From Calothrix sp. NIES-4101 (GTDB lineage: Bacteria; Cyanobacteriota; Cyanobacteriia; Cyanobacteriales; Nostocaceae), in the NCBI GenBank assembly GCA_004296455.1, contig AP018280.1, positions 5,940,794 through 6,004,793 of the forward strand: DNA of 64,000 bases. The letters are read 5' to 3'. The notes beneath the pieces are model-generated. The model saw nothing but the letters and a program-made list of their open reading frames with translations. It had not been told where the DNA came from and made no database searches. Within the stretch, counting starts at the first letter, position 1. Each line of letters begins with the position of its first letter. The position numbers were made by a program, and so were the translations under genes. This document shows, one piece after another, positions 8,833-18,648 of the stretch.

Positions 8833-9423
8833 ATGAATAATAAAAATTTCCGACAAATATCTATCACATTCGCAAAAGGCTTTCTCGCTACGGCTGTGTT
8901 AATGACTACTTGTATCAGTTCCGCGTTCGCTGCACCAAAAGTTGAAATTTTAGGCGCAAGTTACGGCGGTAGTGGTTGCCCTGGAGGAAGTGCTAGTGTT
9001 ACGGTTAGCCCTGATGGTCAAGAGCTAAGTATTCTATTTGATCAGTATAGTGCTCAAAACAATCGCAAAAGCTGTAATTTGACCATTCCCATTAAAGTAC
9101 CTTCAGGCTATCAAATTTCACTTTTCAGTTCTGATTTTCGGGGCTATGTCGCTCCCAGAACCACTGGAACACTGAGAGCAGAGTACTTTTTCGCAGGTCA
9201 ACGGGGACCACTTTTTTCTAAAACAATATCAACTGGAGAATATAACGTTCAGCATGAATTACTGGCGGAAACCTGGTCACGCTGTGGTGATAGCGTGAAC
9301 ATGCGGGCAAATACTTCCATGATTGCGAAGGGACAAGGGGCAGCAACTGTTGACTCCCTAGATTTTGCCCGTCGTGCTGGTATTATTTATCACGTCAAAT
9401 ATCGTGGCTGTCCTAACAATTAA
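8833..9423 (+). CDS. Secreted DUF4360 protein, copy 2
   Basis: The 196-residue paralogue of the gene at 7565 has the same signal peptide layout (ending SSAFA-APK) and the same landmarks: YGGSGCPGGSASVTVSPDGQ, CNLTIPIKVPSGYQ, VAPRTTGTLRAEYFFAGQ and WSRCGDSVNMRAN. It differs mainly in the middle, where a four-residue stretch is missing, and at the C-terminus, which is longer and ends in RGCPNN. The pair arose by tandem duplication that included the leader. Function is unknown; export and likely disulfides suggest an extracellular or periplasmic role. Confidence 0.85.
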   Translation: MNNKNFRQISITFAKGFLATAVLMTTCISSAFAAPKVEILGASYGGSGCPGGSASVTVSPDGQELSILFDQYSAQNNRKSCNLTIPIKVPSGYQISLFSSDFRGYVAPRTTGTLRAEYFFAGQRGPLFSKTISTGEYNVQHELLAETWSRCGDSVNMRANTSMIAKGQGAATVDSLDFARRAGIIYHVKYRGCPNN

Positions 9424-9507
9424 GAATGTTCAGATAATGAGGAGGAATAGTTTTTAGAGTAGGAATATGGATTCCAAGCTGTTTAAATAATCCTGTTAGT
9501 CTTTCTT

Positions 9508-9540
9508 GACAATCTCCTGGCTATATGTCAGGAGATTGTC
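9508..9540 (+). terminator. Strong hairpin terminator after the DUF4360 pair
   Basis: GACAATCTCCTG at 9508-9519 pairs perfectly with CAGGAGATTGTC at 9529-9540 around a nine-base loop, followed by TATTTTAT. It lies 85 bases past the stop of the second DUF4360 gene. Confidence 0.75.
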
Positions 9541-9775
9541 TATTTTATCTAGAGGCACAAGAAATAAAAGATATTTTAGGCGATCGCATTTTCCAGAAAG
9601 ATAAGCGGATGGCACATAAGCACTTACAGCGATGGCAGCAACGGGAAAAATTGTTATTGATGAGAGAATGCGATCGCATTTGGGAATACTGAATATCGAG
9701 TGGTTTTCCTCATTTATCTTTGAGCATCTAGCCATAGACTTTGTGAGAAAAAATTATTTTTTAGGAGAAAATTTT

Positions 9776-11098
9776 ATGGCAGTACCAGCATCTGAGTTAT
9801 TAGAAAAAATTCGCCAGCAATTTGACAGCGCTCCTTATCCAAGAGTATCCCTAGATTCAAATCCTCAAGACTTTCCCAATTTACTGTATATTCATAACTT
9901 GGTAACAGCTTACTATTTACGCAATCAAAAAGTTATAGACACAAAAGGTAAAGTAATCTTAGATGCTGGATGTGGAAGTGGTTGGAAATCCCTACTTTTG
10001 GCAGAAGCAAACCCAGGGGCTAAAATAATCGGAATTGATTTATCTGAAGAGTCTGTAAAGCTAGCACGGCAGCGCTTAGAATTTCACGGCTTTGACAACG
10101 CAGAATTTCATATTTTAGGGATAGATGATTTACTTAAGTATGATTGGGAATTTGATTATATCAATTGTGATGAACTACTCTATCTTTTTAATGATATAGG
10201 GAAAGCTTTACAAGTAATGAAGATGGTTTTAAAGCCAGAAGGCATTATTCGTAGTAATCTACACAGTTCAATCCAACGCTTCAACTACTTCCGCGCCCAA
10301 AAAGTATTTAAAATGATGGGTTTAATGGATGGAAATCCAGAAGATTTAGAAATGGGAATTGTGGTAGAAATAATGAATGCTTTAAAAGACAAAGTTAATC
10401 TTAAAGCTTTAACTTGGAACTCTAACTACGAAGGAGAGGATGGTAAACAAAGAATTTTAATGAATTATCTATTCCAAGGAGATAAAGGTTACACCATTAC
10501 CGATATGTTCAATGGTTTTAGAACGGCAAACTTGGAATTCATCAGCATGGTCAACTGGAAAGAGTGGAACCTAACCAATTTGTTCAAAGAACCAGATAAT
10601 TTACCTGCTTTTATTGGAATAAGTTTACCCGAATCTTCGATAGAGGAACAACTACAGCTATTTGAACTGATGCATCCTGTACATAGACTGCTTGATTTTT
10701 GGTGCGGACATCCAAACCAGGGGCAGTCCTTTGTTCCGGTACAAGAATGGTCTGATGCTGATTGGGAAAAGGTGAAGGTGCATCTACATCCCCAGTTAAA
10801 AACTTCTGATGTGCGAGAAGAACTAATAGCCTGTATTAGAGAAATCAGACCTTTTGTTATTAGCGAACACTTACCAATCATTGAAGAGTCAGTTAGCATA
10901 GATAGCTCTATGGCTTTTTGTCTTGTTTCGCTCTTAGACGAAGCCCAATCTATGCTGTCCTTGGTTGAGCGCTGGAAGCAAATTAGGCCTTTAGACCCAG
11001 TCACTTTAGAAGCTACCGATGAAGAACAAGCCTTTTATCTACTACAACAGATGTTTTTAAGGCTCGAAAGTCTTGGTTATGTGATGTTAGAGGCTTAA
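9776..11098 (+). CDS. SAM-dependent class I methyltransferase with long C-terminal extension
   Basis: The start is the ATG at 9776, which has TTAGGAG eight bases upstream; the frame is open further 5' but that part looks non-coding. The 440-residue product has motif I ILDAGCGSG at 61-69, then a downstream acidic residue in GIDLSEES, and a later LKPEGIIRSNLHSS strand, typical of a Rossmann methyltransferase (about 40-250). The remaining 190 residues have no family I recognise. Substrate unknown. It precedes a pilin-like gene and a protein O-GlcNAc-transferase-like gene, so a role in surface polymer or protein modification is an inference from context. Confidence 0.8.
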   Translation: MAVPASELLEKIRQQFDSAPYPRVSLDSNPQDFPNLLYIHNLVTAYYLRNQKVIDTKGKVILDAGCGSGWKSLLLAEANPGAKIIGIDLSEESVKLARQRLEFHGFDNAEFHILGIDDLLKYDWEFDYINCDELLYLFNDIGKALQVMKMVLKPEGIIRSNLHSSIQRFNYFRAQKVFKMMGLMDGNPEDLEMGIVVEIMNALKDKVNLKALTWNSNYEGEDGKQRILMNYLFQGDKGYTITDMFNGFRTANLEFISMVNWKEWNLTNLFKEPDNLPAFIGISLPESSIEEQLQLFELMHPVHRLLDFWCGHPNQGQSFVPVQEWSDADWEKVKVHLHPQLKTSDVREELIACIREIRPFVISEHLPIIEESVSIDSSMAFCLVSLLDEAQSMLSLVERWKQIRPLDPVTLEATDEEQAFYLLQQMFLRLESLGYVMLEA

Positions 11099-11304
11099 TA
11101 TATTTTTGAACACTCACCAAGTACGAATCGGGGGAGACGAGAAATAGATATTTTCTTTGCATATGCGACGAAATCTCTTGTCATTCCCGGTTTTGCAACC
11201 TTCCTAAAAAAAATTCCGAAAGATGATATGAATCGAGAAAGAAGTGGGTAAGTTTATTTCAGAAAGCGAGAAATCACTCCATCGACTACAAAGAGAACAA
11301 AAAT

Positions 11305-11859
11305 ATGAAATCCGAATTAAAAGCAAAATTTCTTCAACACATTCTCAACAAAAAGAAAAATGAAGAAGGTTTTACCTTGATTGAATTGTTGGTTGTAATC
11401 ATCATTATTGGTATTTTGTCAGCTATTGCTTTGCCTTCTTTTCTGAACCAAGCAACAAAAGCTAGACAAAGTGAAGCTAAGAATTATGTTGGTTCAATGA
11501 ACAGAGCACAGCAAGCATTCTATTTAGAGAATAATAACTCATTTACAACTTCTGTTGTCGTGTTAGCTTTAGGTATTAAGACACAGACTGATAATTTTTT
11601 GTATGAGATTACTGACGCAAAAAATACTGGTTCGTTTGTTACAAATAAAGCCAGGGCAACAAAGAAAGCGTTGAAGTCTTATGCTGGGGTTACTTATACT
11701 ACTACCCAAACTGTAAACGGTGTTGCTGACGCAATCACTCTTGCAAACTTGTGTGAGAGTATTCTTCCAGCAGATAAAGATGATGTGAAAGGTATTGCGG
11801 TTGCTGATGGTACAGCGTCGGGTGCATGTGATGCTAAAACCTTTAAAATTATCAAGTAA
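11305..11859 (+). CDS. Type IV pilin-like protein (prepilin)
   Basis: The 184-residue product has a prepilin signal: a basic leader ending KKKNEEG22, then F23-TLIELLVVIIIIGILSAIALP, with Glu5 of the mature form conserved. A prepilin peptidase should cut between G22 and F23. The rest follows the cyanobacterial PilA / GspH-like layout (QSEAKNYVGSMNRAQQAFYLEN) and has two late cysteines (CES, ACDA) that could form the C-terminal disulfide loop. It is probably a major or minor pilin for twitching motility or DNA uptake. The neighbours are a methyltransferase and an O-GlcNAc-transferase-like gene. No pilus assembly genes lie in the window. Confidence 0.88.
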   Translation: MKSELKAKFLQHILNKKKNEEGFTLIELLVVIIIIGILSAIALPSFLNQATKARQSEAKNYVGSMNRAQQAFYLENNNSFTTSVVVLALGIKTQTDNFLYEITDAKNTGSFVTNKARATKKALKSYAGVTYTTTQTVNGVADAITLANLCESILPADKDDVKGIAVADGTASGACDAKTFKIIK

Positions 11860-11966
11860 TTAACTGCGAGAGTAATTCGACTAACAATAAGTTACAGTCA
11901 ATTCGTATTGATTATTTACAACGGAGTGGGTAGTACAAGCTACTCACTCTCTTTAATTGAAAACTA

Positions 11967-14219
11967 ATGCGTGCAATGATTTCTGATTCAACTTTAATTA
12001 ATTCCACCAACAATTGGCAACAGCAAGCATCTCAATGTGTAATTCAAGGTGATTATTATAAAGCCGCTAATTTTTATGAACAAGCAATTGAACTAGAACC
12101 TGATATTAAATACCACTACTGGTATTTAGGGTTAATATTGCTGCTACAGGGAAAAGAAGTAGAAGCACAGACAACTTGGGCTTTGGTAATGATGGAAGGT
12201 GAACCAGAGGAAATTGAACTTTGGTGTCATGAATTGATCGAAGTACTAGAAGCTGAAGCACAAAGACGTTCAGTACAGCTAGATAATTCCACCGCTTATT
12301 TACTGAGACAGCATATACGGGAAATTCAGCCAGCAAACATCGATAATTTATTACATCTCATTGAGAGTGCGATCAAGCTAGAAACATTTACTGGAGAAGA
12401 TTTAGCTGATTGGGGAATAATTGAACTTTTAAATTCGCAAGAATTAGCAGCAGAAGCAATAGATATTAATCTATTAATGCAAACACTACAGGAAATTCTC
12501 GACTACGATTCCCTACATGAGTCATCACTAGAATTTGCTAAAGTTTGCCTACCTTATCTAGAACATTCATATAAATATTTTGCGGTTATCTTAGTCGCAG
12601 CAATCAATTTAGCTTATTCCCAAGGAAGGTCAAAACAAGCGATAAAATTCGCACAAATATGCTATCAAATAAATGAGGAAGATGCAGAATTATTACGGCA
12701 TTTAACCTCTTTTTATGAAAAGTCTGGTGATTATATCAAAGCAATCGAGACTGCAAAAAAATGCTACTCGTTGTTAGAAAGTGATGTATTAGCAGGTAAA
12801 GTATATGCCAATCACTTACTTTTAAAAACCCTCATAAATGCTGGTGGATATTGGCAAGAAGCCAAGGAAATTTTACAAAGACAAGAAAGTCTTCTGTCTT
12901 CATTGATAGAACAGCAGCCAATCTTAAATGATGGTGCGGAAATTTCGCGGGTACTACTATCAACCTTTTTCTTCCCCTACTTTCAAGATTGTCCCCAGAC
13001 ATACCGCAAAATCCAAAATCAATTGGCTGCTTTATGTCAAAATAATCTCCAAAATTATGCGGAAGAATCAGAGTGGTATAAACAGAGACAACAACTACCA
13101 CCAAAAACAGAAAATTCTAGTAGACGCTTAAAGATTGGCTATATTTCCCACTGTTTTAGACAACATTCGGTTGGTTGGCTGGCACGATGGTTGTTTGAAC
13201 ACCATGATCGCGATCACTTTGAATTATATGGTTATCTAATAAGTGCGAAACAACAAGAAGACCCTTTACAAGAATGGTACACAAACCAGTTTGAAACTGT
13301 CCACAGAATGGGTACAGAAACCCAAGAAATTGCTGAAACAATATATCAAGATGAAATTGATATTTTAATTGATTTAGATAGCCTGACTTTGGATATTAGC
13401 TGTGAAGTCATGGCACTAAAACCAGCGAAGATTCAAGCGACTTGGCTAGGTTGGGATGCATCGGGAATTCCAGCAATAGATTATTTCATTGCCGATCCTT
13501 ATGTATTACCAAATGATGCAGATAATTATTACTCAGAGACAATTTGGCGTTTACCACAGACTTATATAGCTGTAGATGGTTTTGAAGTTGGGATACCAAC
13601 TTTACGTAGGGAAGAACTGAATATTCCGAATAATGCCATAGTCTATCTTAGCGCCCAAAGCGGTTGCAAGCGACATCCCGATACAGTCAGGCTACAAATG
13701 AGAATCTTGAAAAATGTTCCGAATAGCTATCTGTTAATTAAAGGACTAGCTGATGAAGAAGCCATTCAAAGCTTTTTTAACGAAATTGCAGCCCAAGAGG
13801 GAGTAGATAGCGATCGCTTGCGATTCTTACCTATGGTTTCTTTAGAAGCAATACATCGAGCCAATTTAGGAATAGCAGATGTTGTATTAGATACATTCCC
13901 TTACAATGGTGCAACAACAACTTTAGAAACTCTCTGGATGGGTATACCTTTAGTGACAAAAGTTGGTCAGCAATTTGCCGCTCGTAATAGCTATACGATG
14001 ATGATGAATGTGGGCATTAGTGACGGTATTGCCTGGACAGATGAGGAGTATATTGAATGGGGTATCCGTTTGGGGCAAGATACTACTTTAAGACAAGAAA
14101 TTGCTTGGAAGTTGCGACAGTCTCGACATACAGCACCTTTGTGGAATGCAGCAAAGTTTACTCGTGAAATGGAACTTGCTTATCAACAAATGTGGCAGAG
14201 GTATTTAGAAGCAATGTAA
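11967..14219 (+). CDS. TPR-containing O-GlcNAc transferase-like protein (GT41, SPINDLY type)
   Basis: The 750-residue protein has N-terminal TPR-like helices (the first near 15-60, e.g. GDYYKAANFYEQAIELEPD), then more helical repeats to about 320. From about 385 to 745 it carries a GT41 catalytic part with RLKIGYISHCFRQHSVGW, WLGWDASGIPAIDYFIADP and VVLDTFPYNGATTTLETLW. Enzymes of this type transfer GlcNAc or another sugar from a nucleotide sugar to Ser/Thr of proteins. It follows the pilin gene by about 110 bases on the same strand, so the pilin is one plausible substrate (inference). Met4 (MISDS) is an alternative start. Confidence 0.88.
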   Translation: MRAMISDSTLINSTNNWQQQASQCVIQGDYYKAANFYEQAIELEPDIKYHYWYLGLILLLQGKEVEAQTTWALVMMEGEPEEIELWCHELIEVLEAEAQRRSVQLDNSTAYLLRQHIREIQPANIDNLLHLIESAIKLETFTGEDLADWGIIELLNSQELAAEAIDINLLMQTLQEILDYDSLHESSLEFAKVCLPYLEHSYKYFAVILVAAINLAYSQGRSKQAIKFAQICYQINEEDAELLRHLTSFYEKSGDYIKAIETAKKCYSLLESDVLAGKVYANHLLLKTLINAGGYWQEAKEILQRQESLLSSLIEQQPILNDGAEISRVLLSTFFFPYFQDCPQTYRKIQNQLAALCQNNLQNYAEESEWYKQRQQLPPKTENSSRRLKIGYISHCFRQHSVGWLARWLFEHHDRDHFELYGYLISAKQQEDPLQEWYTNQFETVHRMGTETQEIAETIYQDEIDILIDLDSLTLDISCEVMALKPAKIQATWLGWDASGIPAIDYFIADPYVLPNDADNYYSETIWRLPQTYIAVDGFEVGIPTLRREELNIPNNAIVYLSAQSGCKRHPDTVRLQMRILKNVPNSYLLIKGLADEEAIQSFFNEIAAQEGVDSDRLRFLPMVSLEAIHRANLGIADVVLDTFPYNGATTTLETLWMGIPLVTKVGQQFAARNSYTMMMNVGISDGIAWTDEEYIEWGIRLGQDTTLRQEIAWKLRQSRHTAPLWNAAKFTREMELAYQQMWQRYLEAM

Positions 14220-14246
14220 TTTCATCTTTCAGTTAATTCTATCTAC

Positions 14247-14274
14247 AAAAAAGCCTGCGGTCGCAGGCTTTTTT
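14247..14274. terminator. Bidirectional terminator between convergent genes
   Basis: AAAAAAGCCTGCG and CGCAGGCTTTTTT are perfectly complementary (the G+C stem is seven pairs), with A- and T-tracts on the two flanks, so it can end transcription from both sides. It separates the O-GlcNAc-transferase-like gene from the convergent fusion gene. Confidence 0.9.
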
Positions 14275-14290
14275 CATCAATCGGCAAAAA

Positions 14291-17200
14291 CTACAATTTA
14301 CCAATATCGACCAAATTATCGATACTTAAAATCTGGAGCATTTCTGCATTTGCTTGTATTAAGGAATCTTTATTTTCTATTGCTAAAGGTATTCTTGCAT
14401 GAATACAAGGAAGTAGAGCCTGCCATTGTAAATCACTCAACTGATTCACACAGGAGATTTCCAATCCCTCGCTTATATCTATATCTGCTTGCATCAATAA
14501 ATTCATACTGACAGCAGATAGTAGAAATTCAGCATAATTATCGGCACTATTACTCGTATCAATAATCAGTGTAGTACTTGCGTTGTTTGGTAAAACCGCT
14601 AACTTACCTACAATTTCTTCTAATTCAGAAATTAAAACTTCTTCTGATTGCAACCAATCAGGGAAAACTATCAAGTTAATTTCTCTCAAATTGAGGTCTG
14701 TGAGTGTAGTTTTAAGCAAGACAGAACCCACAGTGTCTGCCATTTTTGACCAAGAGAATTTTTGTACTTGTTTCAATCCAGATGTAATCAAAGAATTACG
14801 AATACTAGGTTTTTGTACATCACATAGCGCATTAGCTAAGCCTTCAACATCATCATCTTTGATATATATAGCAGCATCGCCAGCAACCTCTGGAATTGAG
14901 CCATTCGGACAAGTAATTACAGGACAACCACAAGCCATTGCTTCAACAATGGGTAAACCAAATCCTTCATATTTAGAAGGATACACAAGTGCCACTGCAC
15001 TAGAATATGCGATCGCTAATTCTTCATCACTAATTTGTAGCATATGCACTACACTACCAAATGTGTGGGTTCTAAATTCACTATCTAACCCATTCTCATT
15101 TCCTGTACAAACAATATCAAATCCATAACTACTTGCTAATTGAGAAAATGCTTTAAAAAACAAAATACTATTTTTGTAACCACTACTAGCACCAACTAAT
15201 AAAAAGTAAGGTTTGGTAATTCCATATTTATTTCTAAACCGATTAATATCTGTAATGTCTGCTGGTGAAAAAATCTCACTAACTCCACAATTGGCTACAG
15301 ATACAGACTGTAAATCAATATCGGCAAACACTTTTACTAAATCACGAGCAGTATTTTCAGAAACCGTGATATAAGCAGAAGCATGTTTAATCCCATAATG
15401 TTTTTCTTGCCACATAGGATGTTTTAAATCCCAGCCAAACAGTTCGGGAATCATATCATGTGCCATAAATACAGAAGGTGTTGTTAGAGGAGTTGTGTAG
15501 TAACTAGAAATAAACACATCCGCATTTTCTTCATCACAAACCTGCTGTAACATTTCTCTATCATCGTCAGTATTACTGTAGTCATATGCTGGTACCAAAC
15601 GGTATTTTATACCGGGTATTTGCGGAGCAGTCCCAGCACGATTTAATACAACAATATATTTTCTAAAATCATTATTTGACCATTGTTCTAATAATGACTT
15701 CCAGACACGAGCAATACCTGTTTGATAGAGTTGAAAGAAAACTCCATCAATGATAATTACGGGTTTTACGTTGGAAATTCTTAGAATTTGTTTTTCAATT
15801 TCATCGATTTGTAAAAACTTCCAATTATTACTATTGAATTCTTTTTGAAGTATGGGAATAACACCACAAGACTCTGCGGTGTCCACTTGAGTACTATCTC
15901 CTACCCAAGAAAAATAATCTCGGAGAAATATAGGAAATTTTGTTTGCTGTTGTAATGCTTCCCATTCTGAAACAGCATTACTATATCCATAATATTGTTC
16001 TTTAAATTTTAATTGTTCTAGAGTGACATAAGCGAAGTGTTGAAAAACTAAACCAACTGCTTCTGTTTCATTGTGTAAAAAAGGATTCTCAGCAGCTATA
16101 TTTTTTAAATTTCCATCCGTTAAAGATTCAACTAATACAGGTGGTTCATGTGCAGCCCAAAATGAACCCGGCTTAAATCTCCAAGTTCTCAACCACTCCT
16201 GTTGAGGATTTTGTGTGTAACAATTACGAGTACTGATAACTAAGTTATCCCCCACGAAATACGAACACCAATAAAAAGCCGCTGTTTTATCAGGGTTATT
16301 AATAAATATTTGTCTTGCAGTACAAATTTGCTCAACTGTCCAGAATTCATCTACATCAATTTGCCACAACAAACATTCCTCCTGAATATTCGCCAGTGGT
16401 GCGTTAACCATTTCTCGTTTGCCATCCCAGAAAATGCCTTCTGGTTGGCGATAAATAGTAATATTTTTAGGATATTCCTGGGCTAGTTCATCCAAATATT
16501 CTGATGTACCATCAAAACTTCTACCTTTGTGATGAATGTCATCACTCACACAACCACCTAATTTTGCACTCCATGCGGTGTCATGTTTTAATTCTGCAAC
16601 TCCTTCAACAATATGCCAATGCCATTTAAAGGGTAACTGTTTGAATATATCAATGTGATAATTAATAAATGGTTTTCCGTTCAAGACAATAGTGAAGAAG
16701 TTTATGGATAAGACCGGAAAAGCAATATAATTTTCATAAAATGAATCGGAATCGGTGACTTCTTCTCCAATTTCACCATTCACACTAATCTTATGACATT
16801 CATATCCATTTTGTATTAAAATATCAAAAGTAGATTTTGCGCTTCTATTCAAACCTTCCAGCATATTTTGTGATATTTCAAATTGGATGAAATTGATTGC
16901 CTTACGACTGAGTAAATCGCTAGCACCTTGTAAAACATCACTCTCTGCACCTTCGACATCTACTTTCAGATAATCAATATTTACAATTTGATATTCTTTG
17001 CAAAACGAGTCTAAAGAAACAGCCTCAACTATAGTAGTATTGAGTATTGGTACATATTCACCGCAACCATTAGGATTAAGCATTTGTGGTTTGCCAATAC
17101 TATTCCAAGCGGCGAACTCATCTGAAAATTCGTTAAATTCTATCTGGGTATTTTCGGAGTAAACAGCTTTTTGAAATCGATAAGTATTAGTATATTTTTC

Positions 17201-18103
17201 ATCTTCAAGACGCTGATCTAATTGATTAAATGTATTTGATGTAGCTTCAAAACAATAGACTTTACCAGATTTACCAACTAATTTACTAAATAGGATAGAG
17301 TAATCACCTATATTTGCTCCCACATCGAAAACTACCATTCCAGGTTTGATTAGATTACTGACTAACCGTTGTTCCGAATGCTCCGTATCAAAATAGTAAT
17401 CATCTGAACTATCATTTTTTTTAAAGATTGAGTATCCATTTCTTAAAGAATAATTTTCGACAATCAAACTATAATTGCGATCGCCCAATAATTTATGATG
17501 ATTGCTATAGTTCTTAAATGCATTAATATCATCTAATAATATATATTTTGCCCCGTATACTTCTTCTAACTCTGCATTGCCAGTAAATTCGGAACCATCA
17601 ATTAAAACTACATCAAATTCTTGAATATTATTTTCCTGCTTGATTTTCTGAATCCCATTTACCTCAACATTTTCAATTTGTAGATATTCTCTGTCTTGTT
17701 GTAACCAGCTTAGTATCAATTCAAGTGGATAGTAGTTTAGATTACTACGAGTGTTGTGGTAAAAATCTATGACTTCTTTTTCGTCAGGAAACTTATCTAA
17801 AGAAACCGACGATACATTGTAACATTTAACAAATGAATCTTCTTGATATGTTTTTTCTAGCTCTGCAAAACGAGTTTTTGAAACTTCCATACAAAATAAA
17901 GTTGCTCTATTCTGCGAGTCTCGAAGACCAGTTACAAATGCTTCTGTGCTACCCTGACCAGATGATGAACCAATTTCCAGAACAGTTTTAATATCTTCAC
18001 TTCTCACTAAATTTTGAATCGCCTGGTAAAATTCATCATTTTTAATTTCAGCTGCAATTAAGCAATTCAATTCAGAATTTGTCACTTTATTATTCATCTC
18101 CAA
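14291..18103 (-). CDS. Four-domain methyltransferase/glycosyltransferase fusion
   Basis: The 1270-residue protein reads in order: a class I SAM methyltransferase-like domain (about 15-230, motif VLEIGSSSGQGSTEAF at 41-56); an FkbM-family methyltransferase domain (about 240-465, VVFDVGANIGDYS at 257-269, DYLKVDVEGAE); a GT2-like region (about 470-780) that keeps a DVDEFW acidic motif; and a GT4 glycosyltransferase (about 790-1170, FLLVGASSGYKN, YPSKYEGFGLPIVEAMACG). A final 90 residues have no clear family. It probably builds or caps a surface glycan. Length and domain stacking are unusual. The convergent O-GlcNAc-type gene suggests one glycan island. Confidence 0.8.
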   Translation of the reverse strand: MEMNNKVTNSELNCLIAAEIKNDEFYQAIQNLVRSEDIKTVLEIGSSSGQGSTEAFVTGLRDSQNRATLFCMEVSKTRFAELEKTYQEDSFVKCYNVSSVSLDKFPDEKEVIDFYHNTRSNLNYYPLELILSWLQQDREYLQIENVEVNGIQKIKQENNIQEFDVVLIDGSEFTGNAELEEVYGAKYILLDDINAFKNYSNHHKLLGDRNYSLIVENYSLRNGYSIFKKNDSSDDYYFDTEHSEQRLVSNLIKPGMVVFDVGANIGDYSILFSKLVGKSGKVYCFEATSNTFNQLDQRLEDEKYTNTYRFQKAVYSENTQIEFNEFSDEFAAWNSIGKPQMLNPNGCGEYVPILNTTIVEAVSLDSFCKEYQIVNIDYLKVDVEGAESDVLQGASDLLSRKAINFIQFEISQNMLEGLNRSAKSTFDILIQNGYECHKISVNGEIGEEVTDSDSFYENYIAFPVLSINFFTIVLNGKPFINYHIDIFKQLPFKWHWHIVEGVAELKHDTAWSAKLGGCVSDDIHHKGRSFDGTSEYLDELAQEYPKNITIYRQPEGIFWDGKREMVNAPLANIQEECLLWQIDVDEFWTVEQICTARQIFINNPDKTAAFYWCSYFVGDNLVISTRNCYTQNPQQEWLRTWRFKPGSFWAAHEPPVLVESLTDGNLKNIAAENPFLHNETEAVGLVFQHFAYVTLEQLKFKEQYYGYSNAVSEWEALQQQTKFPIFLRDYFSWVGDSTQVDTAESCGVIPILQKEFNSNNWKFLQIDEIEKQILRISNVKPVIIIDGVFFQLYQTGIARVWKSLLEQWSNNDFRKYIVVLNRAGTAPQIPGIKYRLVPAYDYSNTDDDREMLQQVCDEENADVFISSYYTTPLTTPSVFMAHDMIPELFGWDLKHPMWQEKHYGIKHASAYITVSENTARDLVKVFADIDLQSVSVANCGVSEIFSPADITDINRFRNKYGITKPYFLLVGASSGYKNSILFFKAFSQLASSYGFDIVCTGNENGLDSEFRTHTFGSVVHMLQISDEELAIAYSSAVALVYPSKYEGFGLPIVEAMACGCPVITCPNGSIPEVAGDAAIYIKDDDVEGLANALCDVQKPSIRNSLITSGLKQVQKFSWSKMADTVGSVLLKTTLTDLNLREINLIVFPDWLQSEEVLISELEEIVGKLAVLPNNASTTLIIDTSNSADNYAEFLLSAVSMNLLMQADIDISEGLEISCVNQLSDLQWQALLPCIHARIPLAIENKDSLIQANAEMLQILSIDNLVDIGKL

Positions 18104-18153
18104 TACTTTTATATTTTTTAATGAGTTGATTTGAGTACTCTGTGTACAAACTT

Positions 18154-18537
18154 TTATTTACTTGAATGCTTCTTCAATTGCTCTATCTGAAGCTTATAAG
18201 CCTGCTCCTGGGGATATAGCTTAGTCAACTTCTCTAAAGATTCAATAGCACCGTTAGTATCATTCATTTGCAATCTTGTATTTACCAAACCTTCCAGTGC
18301 CAATCTATTTCCAGGCTCACGTTGCAAAACTAACTCATAACTTTGTACTTGATTTTGCAAGGCTAAATTGGCATTGTCTACCTGAGCAATATTTTGATGT
18401 GCTTGTTGCAATGCACCAATCACTGCAAAACTGCTAGAACCAAAAAATGACAGTATAGATACGGCGGTTACTATATTTCGTAACCGTTTCGTTTTTTTAT
18501 TACGAATCTCAAAGTACTCCTTCTCCGAACTGCTCAT
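18154..18537 (-). CDS. Small TPR protein with one membrane segment
   Basis: From the ATG at 18537 the product is 127 residues. An upstream in-frame start at 18648 would add 37 residues with poor coding character, so the shorter form is preferred. It begins MSSSEKEYFEIRNKKTKRLRN, then has one hydrophobic segment (IVTAVSILSFFGSSSFAVIGAL), then a coiled stretch (NLALQNQVQSYELVLQ) and TPR-like helices (EPGNRLALEGLVNTRLQMNDTNGAIESLEKLTKLYPQ). It probably lies at the membrane with the TPR in the cytoplasm or periplasm as a scaffold. It lies just upstream of the fusion glycosyltransferase gene. Confidence 0.7.
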   Translation of the reverse strand: MSSSEKEYFEIRNKKTKRLRNIVTAVSILSFFGSSSFAVIGALQQAHQNIAQVDNANLALQNQVQSYELVLQREPGNRLALEGLVNTRLQMNDTNGAIESLEKLTKLYPQEQAYKLQIEQLKKHSSK

Positions 18538-18648
18538 ATATAATTTCTTAAGTGTAAAGATTGTTTTTTGTATAACTCCCGTCATGAGGATACCCACTGA
18601 GTAATTGATAATTATCAAGTTTTCATAATCATTGCCATTACATATCAA

